Source: Curtobacterium sp. MCJR17_020 (GTDB lineage Bacteria > Actinomycetota > Actinomycetes > Actinomycetales > Microbacteriaceae). Taken from it: a stretch of DNA of 64,000 nucleotides. This document shows, one piece after another, positions 1 through 9,247 of the stretch; the stretch's first letter is position 1; every line of letters begins with the position of its first letter. The notes beneath the pieces were generated by a model. The model did no database searches. It worked only from the letters and a program-made list of their open reading frames with translations, and was not told where the DNA came from. The DNA is taken from assembly GCF_003234365.2 (NCBI RefSeq), contig NZ_CP126260.1, positions 3,534,001 through 3,598,000 of the forward strand, read 5' to 3'. A program made the translations under genes and the position numbers.

Positions 1-2092
1 CCACCGTGACCGTGATGCTCTCCCCCGCGCGGGCGGACGACGGGGCCGAGACGCTTCCGCGATTCGTGTCCGTCAGGCCGGTCTCCGAGGGGGCCACCGG
101 GGCGATCGGAGCGGCCGGCGACGGGGTCGGCGTCGATCCACCGGTCCCGGGGGTCGGCGTGGGCGTCGATCCACCGCCACCCGGAGCGGGCGTGAGCGTC
201 GGTGTGGGCGTCGGCGTCGGCGTCGGGTCCGTGCCAGGGTCCGTGCCGCTGCCCTCGCACGGGTACGTCCCCGTGCGGAGCGAGAACCCGTCCGTGTCGT
301 TGTCGTCGGCGTAGAAGGTCGCACGTTCCCCGTCGATGCAGACGCCGGAGATCGCGAAGCCCTCGTTGGCGAGGGTCCGGTCGGCGTTCGACGGTGCCTC
401 GAAGACCTTCGCGGCGGTGAAGACACCGTCGGTCAGTTCGTACAGCGCGGTGCGTCCGGCGCAGGCGTCGTCGCACACCACCCAGAGCACGTCGAGGGTC
501 GGGTCGAACTGCACGTCGGCGACGACCGCGAACGGCGACCCGATGGTGGCGATGCGCTGGGACGAGCCGTCCGCCATCAGGGCGTACGCGTACACGCTCG
601 CGGTGCCCTCGACACCGACGAAGAAGAGCCCCTCGCCGTGTCCGGCGTACGTCGACGGCGCGTAGGCCGCGCCGGTGTGCTCGTCCGCGAAGCCGTGCTC
701 GGTGAGCCAGGAGTCCGGGATCCAGGTGACGCCCTCGAGGCCGGCGTTCGCACCGAGCCCCGGGAAGTCGGCGGCGAGGTCCCACTCGTCGGTGGCGCGC
801 AGCGTCGACTCGGACCCGTCGGTGGTGGCGTACCGCAGGACCGACGGACGGCTGGTCTTCGACACGTCGTTGTCCCGCTCGGTCGACACGTACACGGCGC
901 CCGGGTCGTCGCTCGTGACGGTGACGCCCTCGGCGTCCGGGGTCCCCGTGCCGTCGGCGTACCGCAGGTCCGTGCCCGCGGCGTTCGACAGCGCCCAGCC
1001 ACCCCGCCCGTCCGAGGTCAGGTGGTAGAGCAGCCCGTCGCCGTTCTGCACGGCCCAGAGCTGGCCGTCCTCGGACGTGCTGGAGGCGGTCCAGTCGATG
1101 CCGCTCAGGTCACCGGTGAAGGTGTCCTCGTCGTCGAGCACGGTCTCGTCCGGGCCACCGGGCCAGGGCTCGGCGGTGACGACTCCGGCGAACCGGTTCG
1201 CCGTGCCCTTCGTCGGCTCGGCGGTGTCGGCGAAGTCGCCGGTGCCGTCCGGGTTGCGGCCGTACGTGGCGGCAGCGTGGGCCGTCCACGAGTACGAGTC
1301 GACCAGCGCACCCCGCGGATCGAAGACCCGTGCGGAGTCGGCCTTGCCGAGCCCGAAGCCGAAGTCCGCCTCGTCGAGGACGGTGAAGCCCCCGGCCGCG
1401 ACGGCCGTGCCGGCGGGGATCGTGTACGCGTGGTCGTCCTCGCTGTCCTCGAGGACGTACCCGCCCAGGTCGACCGTGGTGCTGCCGACGTTGGTCAGCT
1501 CCACCCAGTCGCCGGGGGTGCCGTCCTGCGACTCGACCTCGTTGATGCGCACGGGCGAGGAGCAGTCGTTCGCGGCACCCTTCGTCGACGCGGTGGTGTC
1601 GACCAGCGCACCGGTCCCGTCGGCACACCGGCCGTACGTGACGACCGCGTGGCTCGTCCACGAGTACCGGAGCACCAGGTCGCCCGCGGGGTCGTACACC
1701 CGCGCGGTGTCGGCGCCACCGAGCCCGAAGTCGAACCCGGGTGCGGTGGCCGAGAGCTGGTCGATGACGAAGTACCCGCCGGGGGCGATCGTCGAGCCGG
1801 CGGGCAGGACGTACGCGTCGTGGGTGCTGTCGTCGTCGAGGAACGCGTAACCGGTCAGGTCGATCGACGCCGACGACGTGTTCTTCAGCTCGACCCAGTC
1901 GGTGTCGTCGCCGTTCGACTCGACCTCGTTGACGACGAGGCCGTTCCGAGCGGCAGCGCCGACGCTCGGGTCGTCGTCACCGACGGCGGCGAGTGCCGGG
2001 CTGGCCGTGACGACACCGGCGCCGACGGCCAGCGCGGTGACGATGGCAGCGCCGAGCCGCACGGAGCGGGGGCGCAGGGCAGGAGTGCGCAT
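1..2092 (-). CDS. Secreted lamin-tail-domain surface protein (C-terminus beyond left edge)
   Basis: The gene starts at ATG 2092, with an AAGGAC ribosome site about 8 nt upstream, and reads open to the window edge (about 697 residues seen). Residues 1-35 form a signal peptide (RPRS, hydrophobic core, ASPALA). Two consecutive lamin-tail domains follow (about 45-160 and 165-275), each with the VNEVES/INEVES opening, a WVELKN/WVELTN strand and a Tyr-Gly-Arg end. Residues about 290-560 look like a beta-propeller or esterase-like region with WAVQNGDGLLYHL-type strands. The tail is a Pro/Thr/Gly linker (TPTPTPTP) leading to an Ig-like segment. Lamin-tail domains in bacteria occur in exported nucleases, phosphatases and adhesins. 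No catalytic motif was recognised, so only an extracellular role is supported. The linker suggests a wall-anchored or modular surface protein whose anchor is outside the window. Confidence 0.85.
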   Translation of the reverse strand, partial: MRTPALRPRSVRLGAAIVTALAVGAGVVTASPALAAVGDDDPSVGAAARNGLVVNEVESNGDDTDWVELKNTSSASIDLTGYAFLDDDSTHDAYVLPAGSTIAPGGYFVIDQLSATAPGFDFGLGGADTARVYDPAGDLVLRYSWTSHAVVTYGRCADGTGALVDTTASTKGAANDCSSPVRINEVESQDGTPGDWVELTNVGSTTVDLGGYVLEDSEDDHAYTIPAGTAVAAGGFTVLDEADFGFGLGKADSARVFDPRGALVDSYSWTAHAAATYGRNPDGTGDFADTAEPTKGTANRFAGVVTAEPWPGGPDETVLDDEDTFTGDLSGIDWTASSTSEDGQLWAVQNGDGLLYHLTSDGRGGWALSNAAGTDLRYADGTGTPDAEGVTVTSDDPGAVYVSTERDNDVSKTSRPSVLRYATTDGSESTLRATDEWDLAADFPGLGANAGLEGVTWIPDSWLTEHGFADEHTGAAYAPSTYAGHGEGLFFVGVEGTASVYAYALMADGSSQRIATIGSPFAVVADVQFDPTLDVLWVVCDDACAGRTALYELTDGVFTAAKVFEAPSNADRTLANEGFAISGVCIDGERATFYADDNDTDGFSLRTGTYPCEGSGTDPGTDPTPTPTPTPTLTPAPGGGGSTPTPTPGTGGSTPTPSPAAPIAPVAPSETGLTDTNRGSVSAPSSARAGESITVTV

Positions 2093-2221
2093 GCAGGTCC
2101 TTCTCGGGAGGGGAGGGGAGACCTGCACGACTGTTCAGCACCCGGGCATCCGACCGGTGGCCGCCCGGTGAACGACAGGTGTCGCGCGGCGCCGCAGCGC
2201 GCGACGCCCCAGCGCCGGACG

Positions 2222-3517
2222 TCAGCGGCGGATGAGCAGCCCGCTCGCCCGCGGGGACAACGCGGCGTCGAGCACCAGGCACGCGGCCCCCACCGCGGCG
2301 ACGTCGGCACCGCGGTCGCTCTCGACCACGTCGACCGCGTGCTTCGGCACGAGCAACGGCGACCCGACGATCGCCGCGCGGGCGGCCGGCAGTGCGGCGC
2401 TCGCGATGCGCGACCAGAACGGTCCGCCGAACACGACCCGGTCGATGTCGAGCAGGTTCACGATGACGACGGCGGCATCGCCCATGACGGTGCCGGCCTC
2501 GGCGGCGAGCGTGATCGCGGCCTCGTCGCCGGCGGCGATGGCCTTGGCGAGCTCGTCCCAGGCACGGTTCACCGCGTCGACCGAACCGTCGGACGAGACC
2601 GGGCCATCGGACGAGACCGGGCCGTCGGACGAGACAGCGTCGCCGCCGGACAACGCCACCCCCCGCTCCCGCGCGATCCGCACGAGCCGGTCCGGCGCCA
2701 CGGCCGCACCCACCTCGCCCCGGGTACCGGACCCGTCGGGGGTGCCGGCGAGCGATCGCTGGTCGACCATGATGTGCCCGGCGTCCCCGGCGTTCGACCC
2801 GACGCCGCGCACGGGTTCGTGGTCGACGACGAGCCCGACGCCGAACCCGGTGCCGAAGTACACGAACGCGAAGTTCCGCGCCGACGACTCCCCCGCCAGG
2901 AACATCTCGCCGACCGCGGCGGCCGTGACGTCCTTCTCGAGCAGGACGGGGTAGCCCGTGGCCTCGGCGAGCGCGTCGCGCAGGGGCACGTCCCGCCACC
3001 GGGGCAGGAACGGCGGGTCGACCACGATGCCGGCGTCGACGTCGATGGGGCCCGGACTGGCGATCCCGACGCCGAGCACCCCGTCGACGTCCACGCCGGC
3101 GTCGGCGATCAGGCCGTCGACGGCGGAGCCGATGGTGCGGACGACCTCGGACGGGTCGTCGGCGGTCGGGGTCGAGGTGGTGGACGAGGCGACGACGGTG
3201 CCGGCCAGGTCGAGCAGCACGTACGTGACGACGGCCGGGTCGACGTGCACGCCGACGGCGTACCGGCTGCCGGGTTCGAGCCGCAGGATGGTGCGCGGCT
3301 TGCCCCGACCGGCGACGACGGTGCCGGACTCGACGATCATGCCGGCCTCGATCAGGAACCGGGTGACGTTCGACACCGTCTGCGCGCTGAGGCCCGTTCG
3401 CGAGGCGAGTTCGACGCGGCTCAGGCCGTCCGGCGAGCGTCGGACGGCATCGAGCACGACCGTGCGGTTGAACCCGCCGATCGACGGGAGGTTCGCTCCA
3501 CGCCGATGTTCTGCCAT
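2222..3517 (-). CDS. ROK family transcriptional regulator
   Basis: A 431-residue protein. Residues about 10-75 are a winged helix (NRTVVLDAVRRSPDGLSRVE, then a second helix LSAQTVSNVTRFLIEAG). The rest is a ROK sugar-kinase fold with the nucleotide/sugar-binding segments GVGIASPGPID and FGTGFGVGLV. ROK repressors usually control sugar-uptake genes and respond to a sugar or sugar phosphate. No transporter is adjacent here, so the target is unknown. The zinc-binding cysteine motif of classical ROK proteins is not visible. The start is ATG 3517 because a TATGGT -10 lies 6 nt upstream, implying a leaderless message. Residues about 293-310 are three copies of a 6-residue repeat (SSDGPV type), probably a surface-loop expansion. 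Confidence 0.9.
   Translation of the reverse strand: MAEHRRGANLPSIGGFNRTVVLDAVRRSPDGLSRVELASRTGLSAQTVSNVTRFLIEAGMIVESGTVVAGRGKPRTILRLEPGSRYAVGVHVDPAVVTYVLLDLAGTVVASSTTSTPTADDPSEVVRTIGSAVDGLIADAGVDVDGVLGVGIASPGPIDVDAGIVVDPPFLPRWRDVPLRDALAEATGYPVLLEKDVTAAAVGEMFLAGESSARNFAFVYFGTGFGVGLVVDHEPVRGVGSNAGDAGHIMVDQRSLAGTPDGSGTRGEVGAAVAPDRLVRIARERGVALSGGDAVSSDGPVSSDGPVSSDGSVDAVNRAWDELAKAIAAGDEAAITLAAEAGTVMGDAAVVIVNLLDIDRVVFGGPFWSRIASAALPAARAAIVGSPLLVPKHAVDVVESDRGADVAAVGAACLVLDAALSPRASGLLIRR
2586..2639. repeat. Three 18-bp tandem repeats inside the ROK gene
   Basis: Three consecutive 18-bp units (2586-2603, 2604-2621, 2622-2639) share a TCGGACGAGAC core. On the minus strand they encode SSDGPV-type hexapeptides. 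The unit length keeps the frame. Confidence 0.85.
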
Positions 3518-3523
3518 TCCGCG

Positions 3524-3529
3524 ACCATA
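3524..3529 (-). promoter_or_regulatory. -10 box TATGGT, leaderless start of the ROK gene
   Basis: On the minus strand TATGGT is followed by 6 nt (CGCGGA) and then ATG 3517, so transcription should start at or next to the start codon. No ribosome site is present. It faces away from the GNAT promoter at 3591-3596. Confidence 0.6.
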
Positions 3530-3590
3530 CCGCGGCAACGGTGCGGTCTCGGTCTGCCGTCCGCGCTGGCCCCCACACGGGTCGCACCGT

Positions 3591-3596
3591 TACCCT
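3591..3596 (+). promoter_or_regulatory. -10 box TACCCT, leaderless start of the GNAT gene
   Basis: TACCCT is followed by GGCCGC and then ATG 3603. The 6-nt spacing and lack of a Shine-Dalgarno site point to leaderless translation. Confidence 0.6.
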
Positions 3597-3602
3597 GGCC
3601 GC

Positions 3603-4058
3603 ATGGCCGACCTGCGTCTCGAAGAACTCTCCGCGAAGACCGCTGCCGCGGCGAACTCCCTGACGCTCAAGCCGGGTCAGGAACAGTTCGTGCAGCCGAC
3701 CACCTACGGGGTTGCCGAGTCCGACGTCAAGCCGAGCTCCGCGTGGACCCGGGTGGTCCTGGACGGCGACGAGGTCCTCGGCCTCATCATCGGTTCGTTC
3801 GACGCCGACAACGCGCAGGAAGAGCTGCGCAGCGCCATCTGGCGCGTCAACGTCGCCGGCACCGCGCAGGGTCGCGGCGTCGGCCGCTTCGCCGTGCACG
3901 GCCTGGCGGACGAGGCCCGCAGCCGTGGGCAGGAACGCCTGACGGTCGTGTACGAGCCCGGTGGTGACGACAGCCCCGAGGCGTTCTTCCGCGCCGTGGG
4001 CTTCGAGGTCGTCCGCGAGACCCAGTACGGCGACCACTTCGCGGTCCTGACGCTCTAG
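3603..4058 (+). CDS. GNAT family N-acetyltransferase
   Basis: A 151-residue single-domain GNAT. The acetyl-CoA loop is IWRVNVAGTAQGRGVGRFAV at about residues 79-98 (QGRGVG matches Q/RxxGxG/A). The C-terminal half has the PEAFFRAVGFEVVRETQYG element typical of motif B. Such enzymes transfer an acetyl group to small amines or protein amines; the substrate cannot be read from the sequence. It is divergent from the ROK gene and 29 nt upstream of the alkyltransferase-like gene. The intervening bases are a tandem repeat that begins at the last base of its TAG stop. Confidence 0.9.
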   Translation: MADLRLEELSAKTAAAANSLTLKPGQEQFVQPTTYGVAESDVKPSSAWTRVVLDGDEVLGLIIGSFDADNAQEELRSAIWRVNVAGTAQGRGVGRFAVHGLADEARSRGQERLTVVYEPGGDDSPEAFFRAVGFEVVRETQYGDHFAVLTL

Positions 4059-4117
4059 TACTCACCAACGACGTACTCACCAACGACGTGCCGTCCGACG
4101 ACGTGCCCTCCGACGAC
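4058..4117. repeat. Four 15-bp tandem repeats at the GNAT/ATL junction
   Basis: Units 4058-4072, 4073-4087, 4088-4102 and 4103-4117 each have the pattern GT-n-C-n-n-n-CC-n-ACGAC. The first two and the last two are near-identical pairs. Read in the frame of the next gene they give VLTND, VLTND, VPSDD, VPSDD. The repeat starts at the G of the upstream TAG and runs into the next coding sequence. Confidence 0.85.
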
Positions 4118-4441
4118 GTTGCCGTCGACTTCGGCGCTGCCGTCGCTGAGGTGGTCCGGATGATCCCGTCCGGTCACGTCATGACGTACGGCGACGTCGC
4201 CGCGGCGCTCGGCTCACGCGCGTCGCGTGCGGTCGGCAAGGTGATGGCCCACGAGGGCGCCGACCTGCCCTGGTGGCGTGTCGTGCGCGCGGGTGGGCAC
4301 CCGCCGCTGCACCACGAGGCTCGTGCGCTCCAGCACTACCGCGCGGAGGGGACGCCGCTCGTGCAGGGGACGGCGGCCTGGAGGCTCGACATGCGTCGTG
4401 CCCGCTGGTCGCCGTCCACGGAGGCGGACGACCCGTTCTGA
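4088..4441 (+). CDS. Alkyltransferase-like protein (MGMT/ATL family DNA-binding protein)
   Basis: A 117-residue protein matching the DNA-binding domain of O6-alkylguanine-DNA alkyltransferase: the VAEVVRMIPSGHVMTYGDVA helix, the ASRAVGKVMA recognition element with its Arg finger, and PWWRVVRAGG where alkyltransferases have PCHRV. The acceptor cysteine is replaced by tryptophan, as in ATL proteins. These bind alkylated guanine without repairing it and hand the lesion to nucleotide-excision repair. The start is uncertain: GTG 4088 or GTG 4103, both inside a 15-bp repeat and neither with a clear ribosome site. Translation may be coupled to the upstream acetyltransferase gene. Confidence 0.88.
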   Translation: MPSDDVPSDDVAVDFGAAVAEVVRMIPSGHVMTYGDVAAALGSRASRAVGKVMAHEGADLPWWRVVRAGGHPPLHHEARALQHYRAEGTPLVQGTAAWRLDMRRARWSPSTEADDPF

Positions 4442-4480
4442 CGTGCAGCCCGCGCACGTCGGCCGTCCGTCCGCCGGCGG

Positions 4481-4906
4481 TCAGCGGTCGAAGCGCTCGC
4501 CCTTCGGGCTCGTCGGGATCAGGCACAGCACGTACACGACGAGCGAGCCGATGCCCGGCACGACGTGCAGGAACTGCCAGAAGCCGGACAGGCCGGCGTC
4601 GTGCAGCCGTCGGACGCCGAGGGCGAGTGACCCGATCAGGGTCGCGAGGCCCCAGAGGACGAACAGGTATGACCCGACGGGGTTCTCGAACAGCGCGGTG
4701 TCCGGCGTGAACGCCTGCGGGACGAGCTGCAGCACGAGTCCGATCGCGAGCGACGTGATCCACCACCACCAGAACTCGGCACGCGAGGCCCGTCCGGTGA
4801 ACACGGTGTACTTCCGCCAGAACCGCCGGACGGCCTCGGTGAAGGGTGCGCCGTAGAAGGGGTCGCGCAGGGCGACGCCGCCGGGCTGCACGCTGTCGTT
4901 GCTCAT
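4481..4906 (-). CDS. DUF805 membrane protein
   Basis: A 141-residue protein of the DUF805 (YhaH-like) family. The N-terminal region has FWRKYTVFTGRASRAEFWWW, followed by hydrophobic segments at about 55-75, 85-105 and 112-135. The RRLHDAGLSGFWQFL motif is diagnostic of the family. The function is unknown; members are small inner-membrane proteins. ATG 4906 has no ribosome site but has TTGGCT 6 nt upstream, a weak leaderless-type -10. It is convergent with the ATL gene and lies in the same direction as the exporter genes that follow. Confidence 0.88.
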   Translation of the reverse strand: MSNDSVQPGGVALRDPFYGAPFTEAVRRFWRKYTVFTGRASRAEFWWWWITSLAIGLVLQLVPQAFTPDTALFENPVGSYLFVLWGLATLIGSLALGVRRLHDAGLSGFWQFLHVVPGIGSLVVYVLCLIPTSPKGERFDR

Positions 4907-4943
4907 GGAGCAAGCCAACCACGTGGTGCAGCCCGGCTGCGTC

Positions 4944-6848
4944 CTACACGAGCGAGTCGCGCCAGGCCGCGTGCAGCTGGGCGAACCGCCCGGTACCCGA
5001 GATGAGGTCGGCGGGGGTGCCGTCCTCGACGATCTTCCCGTGTTCCATCACCAGCACGCGGTGGGCGATCGCGACCGTGGACAGGCGGTGCGCGATGATC
5101 ACCGCGGTGCGGTCGGCGAGCAGGGTCTCGAGCCCTTCCTGCACCAGCCGCTCCGAGGGGATGTCGAGCGACGCCGTGGCCTCGTCGAGGATGAGCACCT
5201 TCGGGTCCGCGATGAACGCCCGCGCGAACGAGAGCAGCTGCCGCTGTCCCGCCGAGACACGACCACCGCGCTTGTTCACGTCGGTGTCGTACCCGTCGGG
5301 GAGCGCCATGATGAACTCGTGCGCGCCGACCGCCTTGGCGGACGCCTCGATCTCGGCACGGGAGGCCCCCGGCTTGCCGAGCGCGATGTTGTCCGCGACC
5401 GTGCCGGAGAACAGGTACGCCTCCTGCGTGACCATGACGATCGCGCGGCGCATGTCCTTCGTGTCGAGGTCGCGCAGGTCCACGCCGTCGAGCCGTACGG
5501 AACCGTGCGACGGGTCGTAGAAGCGCGCCATGAGCTTGGCGAGCGTCGACTTGCCGGCGCCGGTGGACCCGACGAGCGCGATGGTCTGCCCGGACGGGAT
5601 GTGCAGGTCGAACTCCGGCAGGACGACCTTGCCCGCGTTGTACGCGAACACGACCTCGTCGAAGTCCATCTTCCCCGTGGCGTCGGCCAGCTTGGTCGGC
5701 TTCACGGGGTCCGGCACGCTCGGCCGCTCCTCGAGGACGCCGGAGATCTTCTCCATCGCCGCCGAGGCCGACTGGTACCCGTTGTAGAACATCGCGAGTT
5801 CCTGCGCCGGGTCGAAGAAGCGCTTGGCGTACAGCGCGACCGCGAGCAGCGCACCGACCTCGAGCGTCCCGCCGACGATCCGGAACCCACCGACGATGAC
5901 GACCGCGGCGAGCGTGGCGTTGCCGATGAGCACGAGCACCGGGTCGAACGTCCCGAACAGGTTGAACACCTTCGTGTTCGCCAGCCGGTAGTCCTCGACG
6001 AAGCCGCCGTACTCGTCCTTGTTGCGGGACTCCTTGCGGAACGCCTGCACGGCGCGGATGCCCGTCATCGTCTCGACGAAGTGCACGATCACGCGCGCCG
6101 AGGTGACACGGGTGGCGCGGAACAGCGTCTGCGAGTTCTTCTGGAACCAGCGGATCAGGAACCAGAGCGGCACGAGCGACACCGCGAGCACGAGGCCGGA
6201 CGTCGGGTCGAGCAGCACCAGGGCCACGGCGGTGAACGCCATGTACAGCACGCCCTGGATGAGCTGGTTCAGGCCGGAGTCGAGCAGCTCGCGGATCGAG
6301 TCGAGGTCACTCGTCTGGCGGGAGATGATCCGGCCGGACGTGTAGGTCTCGTGGAACTCGAGCGACAACCGCTGCGTGTGCAGGAACACCCGCTTGCGCA
6401 GGTCGAACAGGATCGCCTGGCTGATCCGTGCGGCGAGCACGGTGTACCAGGCGGTGAGCACCGCGCCGAGGACGGCCACGACGATGTACGTCGCGACGAC
6501 GCCGAACGCCGGCACCCAGTCGTTCTGGTCCATCACGGCTGGCAGGGCGTTGTCGATGCCCCACGCGATGAGCGCCGGGCCAGCGACGGTGCCCGCCGTG
6601 GAGACCACGACGACGATCCCGAGCAGCACCAGGCGGAGCTTCAGCGGGGCCGCGAGGGAACCGAGCAGGGCGAGGGAACGACGCCGCAGGCGCTTGCTCT
6701 CCGCCTTGGTGAAGTCCTCGCGCTCCTCGCCGCGCACGCCCAGGGTGGTGATCGAGGCGGTGACGGGCGCGGCAGACTGCTCGTCCGGAGCTTCCTGCGG
6801 GACGGACGCCGTGCCTCCCGGCAGGTTCTGGTCGGTCTGCTGGCTCAT
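4944..6848 (-). CDS. ABC exporter subunit with intact Walker B (heterodimer partner 2)
   Basis: A 634-residue fused exporter half. Six membrane segments (about residues 70-350) precede a nucleotide-binding domain with Walker [11 protein letters not shown]-loop VTQEAYLF, signature VSAGQRQ (Leu-Ser-Gly-Gly replaced by Val-Ser-Ala-Gly), Walker [13 protein letters not shown] with the catalytic Glu, and switch His IIAHRLST. The start overlaps the stop of the upstream ABC gene (ATGA). The partner has Asp where this protein has the catalytic Glu, so the pair fits heterodimeric exporters with one degenerate ATP site (TM287/288 or BmrCD type), usually drug or lipid exporters. The substrate is unknown. 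Confidence 0.92.
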   Translation of the reverse strand: MSQQTDQNLPGGTASVPQEAPDEQSAAPVTASITTLGVRGEEREDFTKAESKRLRRRSLALLGSLAAPLKLRLVLLGIVVVVSTAGTVAGPALIAWGIDNALPAVMDQNDWVPAFGVVATYIVVAVLGAVLTAWYTVLAARISQAILFDLRKRVFLHTQRLSLEFHETYTSGRIISRQTSDLDSIRELLDSGLNQLIQGVLYMAFTAVALVLLDPTSGLVLAVSLVPLWFLIRWFQKNSQTLFRATRVTSARVIVHFVETMTGIRAVQAFRKESRNKDEYGGFVEDYRLANTKVFNLFGTFDPVLVLIGNATLAAVVIVGGFRIVGGTLEVGALLAVALYAKRFFDPAQELAMFYNGYQSASAAMEKISGVLEERPSVPDPVKPTKLADATGKMDFDEVVFAYNAGKVVLPEFDLHIPSGQTIALVGSTGAGKSTLAKLMARFYDPSHGSVRLDGVDLRDLDTKDMRRAIVMVTQEAYLFSGTVADNIALGKPGASRAEIEASAKAVGAHEFIMALPDGYDTDVNKRGGRVSAGQRQLLSFARAFIADPKVLILDEATASLDIPSERLVQEGLETLLADRTAVIIAHRLSTVAIAHRVLVMEHGKIVEDGTPADLISGTGRFAQLHAAWRDSLV

Positions 6849-8653
6849 GCCATCGCCTCCTGTCGTGCGGTCGCGTCATCGTCGTCGAGCGACGAGATGA
6901 CGTAGCGGTAGTGCTCGTTGGTGGCCATCAGGTCGTGGTGGGTCCCGACGGCGGTGACGACGCCGTTCTCCATCAGGGCGACCCGGTCGGCCAGCGTCAC
7001 CGTCGACGGACGGTGCGCCACGATGAGCGAGGTGGTGTCGGCGAGCACGCGGCGCAGGCCCGCCTCGACCCGAGCCTCGGTGTCGACGTCGAGCGCCGAC
7101 AGCGGGTCGTCGAGCACGAGCACCGACGGCCGCGCGGCGATCGCGCGAGCGAGTGCCAAGCGCTGGCGCTGTCCACCGGACAGTGACAGCCCCTCTTCGC
7201 CCACCCGGGTGTCCACGCCGTCGGGCAGGTCGTCCACGAAGGACGCCTGCGCGATGTCGAGTGCCTCGCGCATGAGCGCCTCGGCCTCGGCACCCTGCAC
7301 GTCTGGACGACCGAGCAGCACGTTCTCGCGCACGGTCGACGAGAACAGGGTGGCGTCCTCGAAGGCGACGCCGACGTGCCGGCGCAGTTCTTCGCGGGTG
7401 AGGTCGCGGATGTCGACCCCGTCGATCGTGACCGAACCACCGGTCACGTCGTACAGGCGCGGCACCAGCGAGAGGAGCGTCGTCTTGCCACAGCCCGTGA
7501 GCCCGACGAGCGCCATGGTCTCGCCCGGCTGCAGCTGCAGCTCGACGCCGTTGATCAGGTCCGGGTACTGCGGCGCAGAGTCCTGGTACCGGAAGTGCAC
7601 GCCGTTGAACGACAGTGCACCGTGCGGCTCCGCGATCGTCTTCGGGTCCTGCGGGTCCGTGATGGTGTTCTCGGAGTCCATGACCTCGAAGAAGCGGTCG
7701 ACCGCCGTGCGGGTGTCGAACGTCATCGAGAGCAGGAAGCCGATCGACTCGATCGGGAACCGCAGCACCGTCGCCGTCGCGAAGAACGCGAACAGCTGAC
7801 CGACGGTCATCTCGCCCTGCGACGCCAGCCAGATTCCGGCGAGCAAGCACAGCGCGAACGCGACGTCCGGCACGAGCAGTAGCCACAGCCAGATGCTCGC
7901 GATGGCCTTCGCCTTCTTGATCTCCGTGCCGCGCAGGGCTTCGGCCTGCTCGCTGAACTCCTCCAGCTTCGACCCGCCGCGGCCGAACGCCTTGAGCACG
8001 CGGATGCCGTGCACCGACTGCTCGACGCTCGTCGCGAGGTCACCGACCTGGTCCTGGCTGCGGCGCGCGACCACGGAGTACCGACGCTCGAACAGCAGCC
8101 CGTTGATCCACAGCGGGATCGACGCGATCAGGAAGATCAGCCCGAGCAGCCACCCGAAGGTGAACAGCACGACGAAGCCGACGACGATCGTCACGACGTT
8201 CACGACGAGCAGGACGACACCGAAGGCCAGCCAGCGGCGGATCAGCGACAGGTCCGACACGGAACGGGACAGCAGCTGCCCCGACTCCCACCGGTCGTGG
8301 AACGCGACGGGCAGGTCCTGCAGCTTCGCGTACAGCGAGTTCCGCATGCTGGCCTCGATCCGCGTCGAGGGGCGCATCACCATCCGGCGGCGCGAGGCGA
8401 TGAAGAACGCCTCGAGCACACCGAGGGCGAGCACGCCGAGGCCGGCTGGCCAGATCTGTGCGCCGTCCTTCGATGACAGCGGTCCGTCGACGAGCCACTG
8501 CAGGACGTAGGGGATTGCGAGCGCCACCAAGGAGGCTCCCATCGCTGCGGCCATGCCGCCGATGAGGCGCCCCTGGTAGGGCTTCACGTAGGGGTAGATC
8601 CGCGCGATCGCGCGGAAGGTGGACGGGCGCGCCGTGGTGGGCGACTTGGACAT
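6845..8653 (-). CDS. ABC exporter subunit with degenerate Walker B (heterodimer partner 1)
   Basis: A 602-residue exporter half: membrane domain at about 35-320, then Walker [10 protein letters not shown], signature LSGGQRQ and Walker [13 protein letters not shown]. The second Asp replaces the catalytic Glu; the switch His is in [11 protein letters not shown] 8653 was chosen because GAGGA lies 8 nt upstream. A start 5 codons earlier exists but lacks a site. It is co-transcribed with the next ABC gene (4-nt overlap). About 280 nt of non-coding DNA and a candidate leader peptide lie upstream, which could mean attenuation control. Confidence 0.92.
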   Translation of the reverse strand: MSKSPTTARPSTFRAIARIYPYVKPYQGRLIGGMAAAMGASLVALAIPYVLQWLVDGPLSSKDGAQIWPAGLGVLALGVLEAFFIASRRRMVMRPSTRIEASMRNSLYAKLQDLPVAFHDRWESGQLLSRSVSDLSLIRRWLAFGVVLLVVNVVTIVVGFVVLFTFGWLLGLIFLIASIPLWINGLLFERRYSVVARRSQDQVGDLATSVEQSVHGIRVLKAFGRGGSKLEEFSEQAEALRGTEIKKAKAIASIWLWLLLVPDVAFALCLLAGIWLASQGEMTVGQLFAFFATATVLRFPIESIGFLLSMTFDTRTAVDRFFEVMDSENTITDPQDPKTIAEPHGALSFNGVHFRYQDSAPQYPDLINGVELQLQPGETMALVGLTGCGKTTLLSLVPRLYDVTGGSVTIDGVDIRDLTREELRRHVGVAFEDATLFSSTVRENVLLGRPDVQGAEAEALMREALDIAQASFVDDLPDGVDTRVGEEGLSLSGGQRQRLALARAIAARPSVLVLDDPLSALDVDTEARVEAGLRRVLADTTSLIVAHRPSTVTLADRVALMENGVVTAVGTHHDLMATNEHYRYVISSLDDDDATARQEAMA

Positions 8654-8935
8654 GCGTTGCGTCCTCATGCGTCTGCCGGGTCCCCGGGTCGCGCTGCGCC
8701 CTGGCCGCCTGCTGCTTGCTTGCTGCTGGCGTGCGGTGCGTGCGCGGCCTCGACCTGGAGGCTCGGTGTGGCGTTGCGTGGTGATCATCGGCCGGGCGCG
8801 TGGTCGCGCCTCCGCCGTCACTCGCGTGACGTCGGTCGGGCCGGAGGGCACCGGGAGACACTCGTCCCCCGGGTTCAGGCGGGTGGTTCGCGAACGCTGG
8901 TGGTGCTGCGCCGCGAGGCCGTGGGAACGGCCTGG
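8654..8935. other. Untranslated region upstream of the exporter operon
   Basis: About 280 bp without a supported gene, between the candidate leader peptide and the exporter genes. It contains a short hairpin at 8916-8933 (arms AGGCCGT/ACGGCCT, loop of 4) two nt beyond the leader stop codon. Nothing else was recognised. Confidence 0.5.
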
Positions 8936-9058
8936 CTAGACGGCGGCCGCGACGCGCGGTCGCGGTGCGATCAGGGATCGCCGTGCGGGAGTGGTCCCCA
9001 CGACGGACACGAGACCTGCACGGGCGGCCGTCGCCACGGTTCCGGTCATGTTGTCCAT
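8936..9058 (-). CDS. Candidate 40-residue leader peptide upstream of the ABC exporter
   Basis: ATG 9058 has GGAG 5 nt upstream and runs 40 codons to TAG. The peptide is basic and Ala/Val-rich, beginning MDNMTGTVATAARAGL and ending RPRVAAAV. A plausible promoter lies upstream on the same strand: TTGCGC, then about 18 nt, then TAGTCT near 9151-9180. A hairpin follows the stop at once. It resembles no family known to me. A regulatory upstream ORF or a small secreted/membrane-active peptide are both possible. The evidence is a good ribosome site and position, not homology. Confidence 0.45.
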   Translation of the reverse strand: MDNMTGTVATAARAGLVSVVGTTPARRSLIAPRPRVAAAV

Positions 9059-9199
9059 CGTCACTCCAGTCGTCGTCTTCGTCACCGTTGTGTCCGCGGT
9101 GCCACCGGTCCCGGGGGACCGTCGGCTGCCTGTCGCGGAGCCTTACAGACTATTCACAGTCACTCTCAGCGCGCAATAGGGTGCCGCGATTTGTTCACT

Positions 9200-9247
9200 T
9201 CAGTGGACGAAGTGGCGCTCGCCTCAGTGGAAGAAGTGGCGCTCGCC
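9200..9247. repeat. 24-bp tandem duplication of the purH 3' end
   Basis: 9200-9223 and 9224-9247 are identical except for one base. The unit begins with TCA, the complement of the TGA stop, and encodes the last seven residues and stop of PurH (GERHFFH, with a Phe-to-Val change in the downstream copy). The first stop reached is 9224-9226, so the outer copy is untranslated. Confidence 0.9.

Noticed and set aside
638..3967. A 1109-codon plus-strand open frame opposite the lamin-tail and ROK genes
   Set aside because: Composition is dominated by Arg, Gly, Val, Asp and His with no motif, typical of a shadow frame in very GC-rich DNA. The minus strand carries clear domains.
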